NCBI GenBank assembly: GCA_020698575.1
Contig: CM036255.1
Location: 35,153,271 to 35,217,270, forward strand
Length of the DNA stretch: 64,000 bases
Reading direction: 5' to 3'
From: Bostrychus sinensis
Taxonomy: Eukaryota > Chordata > Actinopteri > Gobiiformes > Eleotridae
Shown: positions 63,401-64,000 of the stretch, piece by piece
Position numbering within the stretch: position 1 is the stretch's first letter
Layout: the number at the start of each line of letters is the position of its first letter
The notes under the pieces: generated by a model
Databases searched by the model: none
What the model was told of the DNA's origin: nothing
Seen by the model: the letters and a program-made list of their open reading frames with translations, nothing else
Made by a program: the position numbers and the translations under genes

Positions 63401-64000
63401 AATCTGGACTGAGTCTGGACCGAGTCTGGACCGAGTCTGGACCGAGTCTGGACCGAGTCTGGACCGAGTCTGGAGTGAGTCTGGAGTGAGTCTGGAGTGA
63501 GTCTGGACCGAGTCTGGACTGAATCTGGACTGAATCTGGACTGAGTCTGGAGTGAGTCTGGACTGAGTCTGGACTGAGCCTGGACTGAGTCTGGACTGAG
63601 TCTGGACTGAGTCTGGACTGAGTCTGGACTGAGCCTGGACTGAGTCTGGACTGAGTCTGGACTGAGTCTGGACTGAGTCTGGACTGAGTCTGGACTGAGT
63701 CTGGACTGAGTCTGGACTGAGTCTGGACTGAGTCTGGACTGAGTCTGGACTGAGTCTGGACTGAGCCTGGACTGAGTCTGGACTGAGCCTGGACTGAGTC
63801 TGGACTGAGTCTGGACTGAGTCTGGACTGAGTCTGGACTGAGTCTGGACTGAGTCTGGACTGAGTCTGGACTGAGTCTGGACTGAGTCTGGACTGAGTCT
63901 GGACTGAGTCTGGACTGAGTCTGGACTGAGCCTGGACTGAGTCTGGACTGAGTCTGGACTGAGTCTGGACTGAGTCTGGACTGAGCCTGGACTGAGTCTG
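60433..64000 (+). repeat. 11-bp minisatellite of a second type (GAGTCTGGACC), running off the window
   Basis: About 324 units of GAGTCTGGACC/GAGTCTGGACT/GAATCTGGACT/GAGTCTGGAGT. Higher-order blocks recur. From about 63550 onward the units become almost only GAGTCTGGACT with occasional GAGCCTGGACT. The true end lies beyond the window. Confidence 0.98.

Noticed and set aside
1..64000. tRNA, rRNA or snRNA genes
   Set aside because: None seen; the only tRNA-like boxes belong to the SINE at 42691-43036.

Overview
The window looks like a piece of a teleost (probably percomorph) fish genome. The evidence is vertebrate-type split genes with GT-AG introns, fish-type zinc-finger genes (an N-terminal exon of the MCxV..LVxQRLxAAxEEIFxLxERTIAEYEEEL type, then C2H2 fingers), hAT, pogo-like, L1 and tRNA-SINE elements with recognisable ends, and a very heavy load of minisatellites. 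There is no bacterial gene organisation. Roughly half of the window is tandem repeat.

Left part (1-23 kb, + strand): three related zinc-finger genes in tandem. Gene A (1398-3042, first exon not seen) has six fingers. Gene B (6101-10680) has a conserved N-terminal exon, an acidic exon and a seven-finger exon with an apparent one-base frameshift. Gene C (15298-22921) has an identical N-terminal exon, two short exons and a long last exon with an acidic leader, a DQ repeat, two fingers and a 7-residue tandem repeat, again with a frame change. All joins inspected are phase 1. Genes B and C have paralogous promoter-like blocks (ETS and YY1-like motifs) separated from exon 1 by arrays of an 11-bp repeat.

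Middle (23-40 kb): mobile and tandem DNA only. It holds a hAT-type element with an internal 21-bp minisatellite, a nearly full-length but dead L1 with a 13-bp target duplication (25471-30375, minus), a GGAA/GGGA polypurine block, another 11-bp array, and a 4.6-kb array of a 14-bp unit lying between inverted termini of a transposon-like element.

Right part (40-59 kb, minus strand): a complete gene that I identify as rfx5, the DNA-binding subunit of the RFX complex that activates MHC class II promoters. Ten coding exons can be joined with every phase consistent (669 codons). Its introns are swollen by transposons and tandem arrays. The most notable feature is an apparent U12-type AT-AC intron (ATATCCTTT donor, TTCCTTGAC branch site, AC acceptor) that interrupts the DNA-binding domain. 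The next intron consists largely of seven tandem 68-bp copies of the following exon's acceptor and first bases. A 1.5-kb pyrimidine-rich array (sense strand) abuts the acceptor of the start-codon exon. A CpG-rich region with three ATTGG boxes and a CCTAGCAAC X-box-like site lies upstream.

Far right (59.4-64 kb): a 34-bp minisatellite and a 3.5-kb array of a second 11-bp unit that runs off the end of the window.

All calls come from reading the sequence. No alignment or database search was run, and exon joins are predictions.
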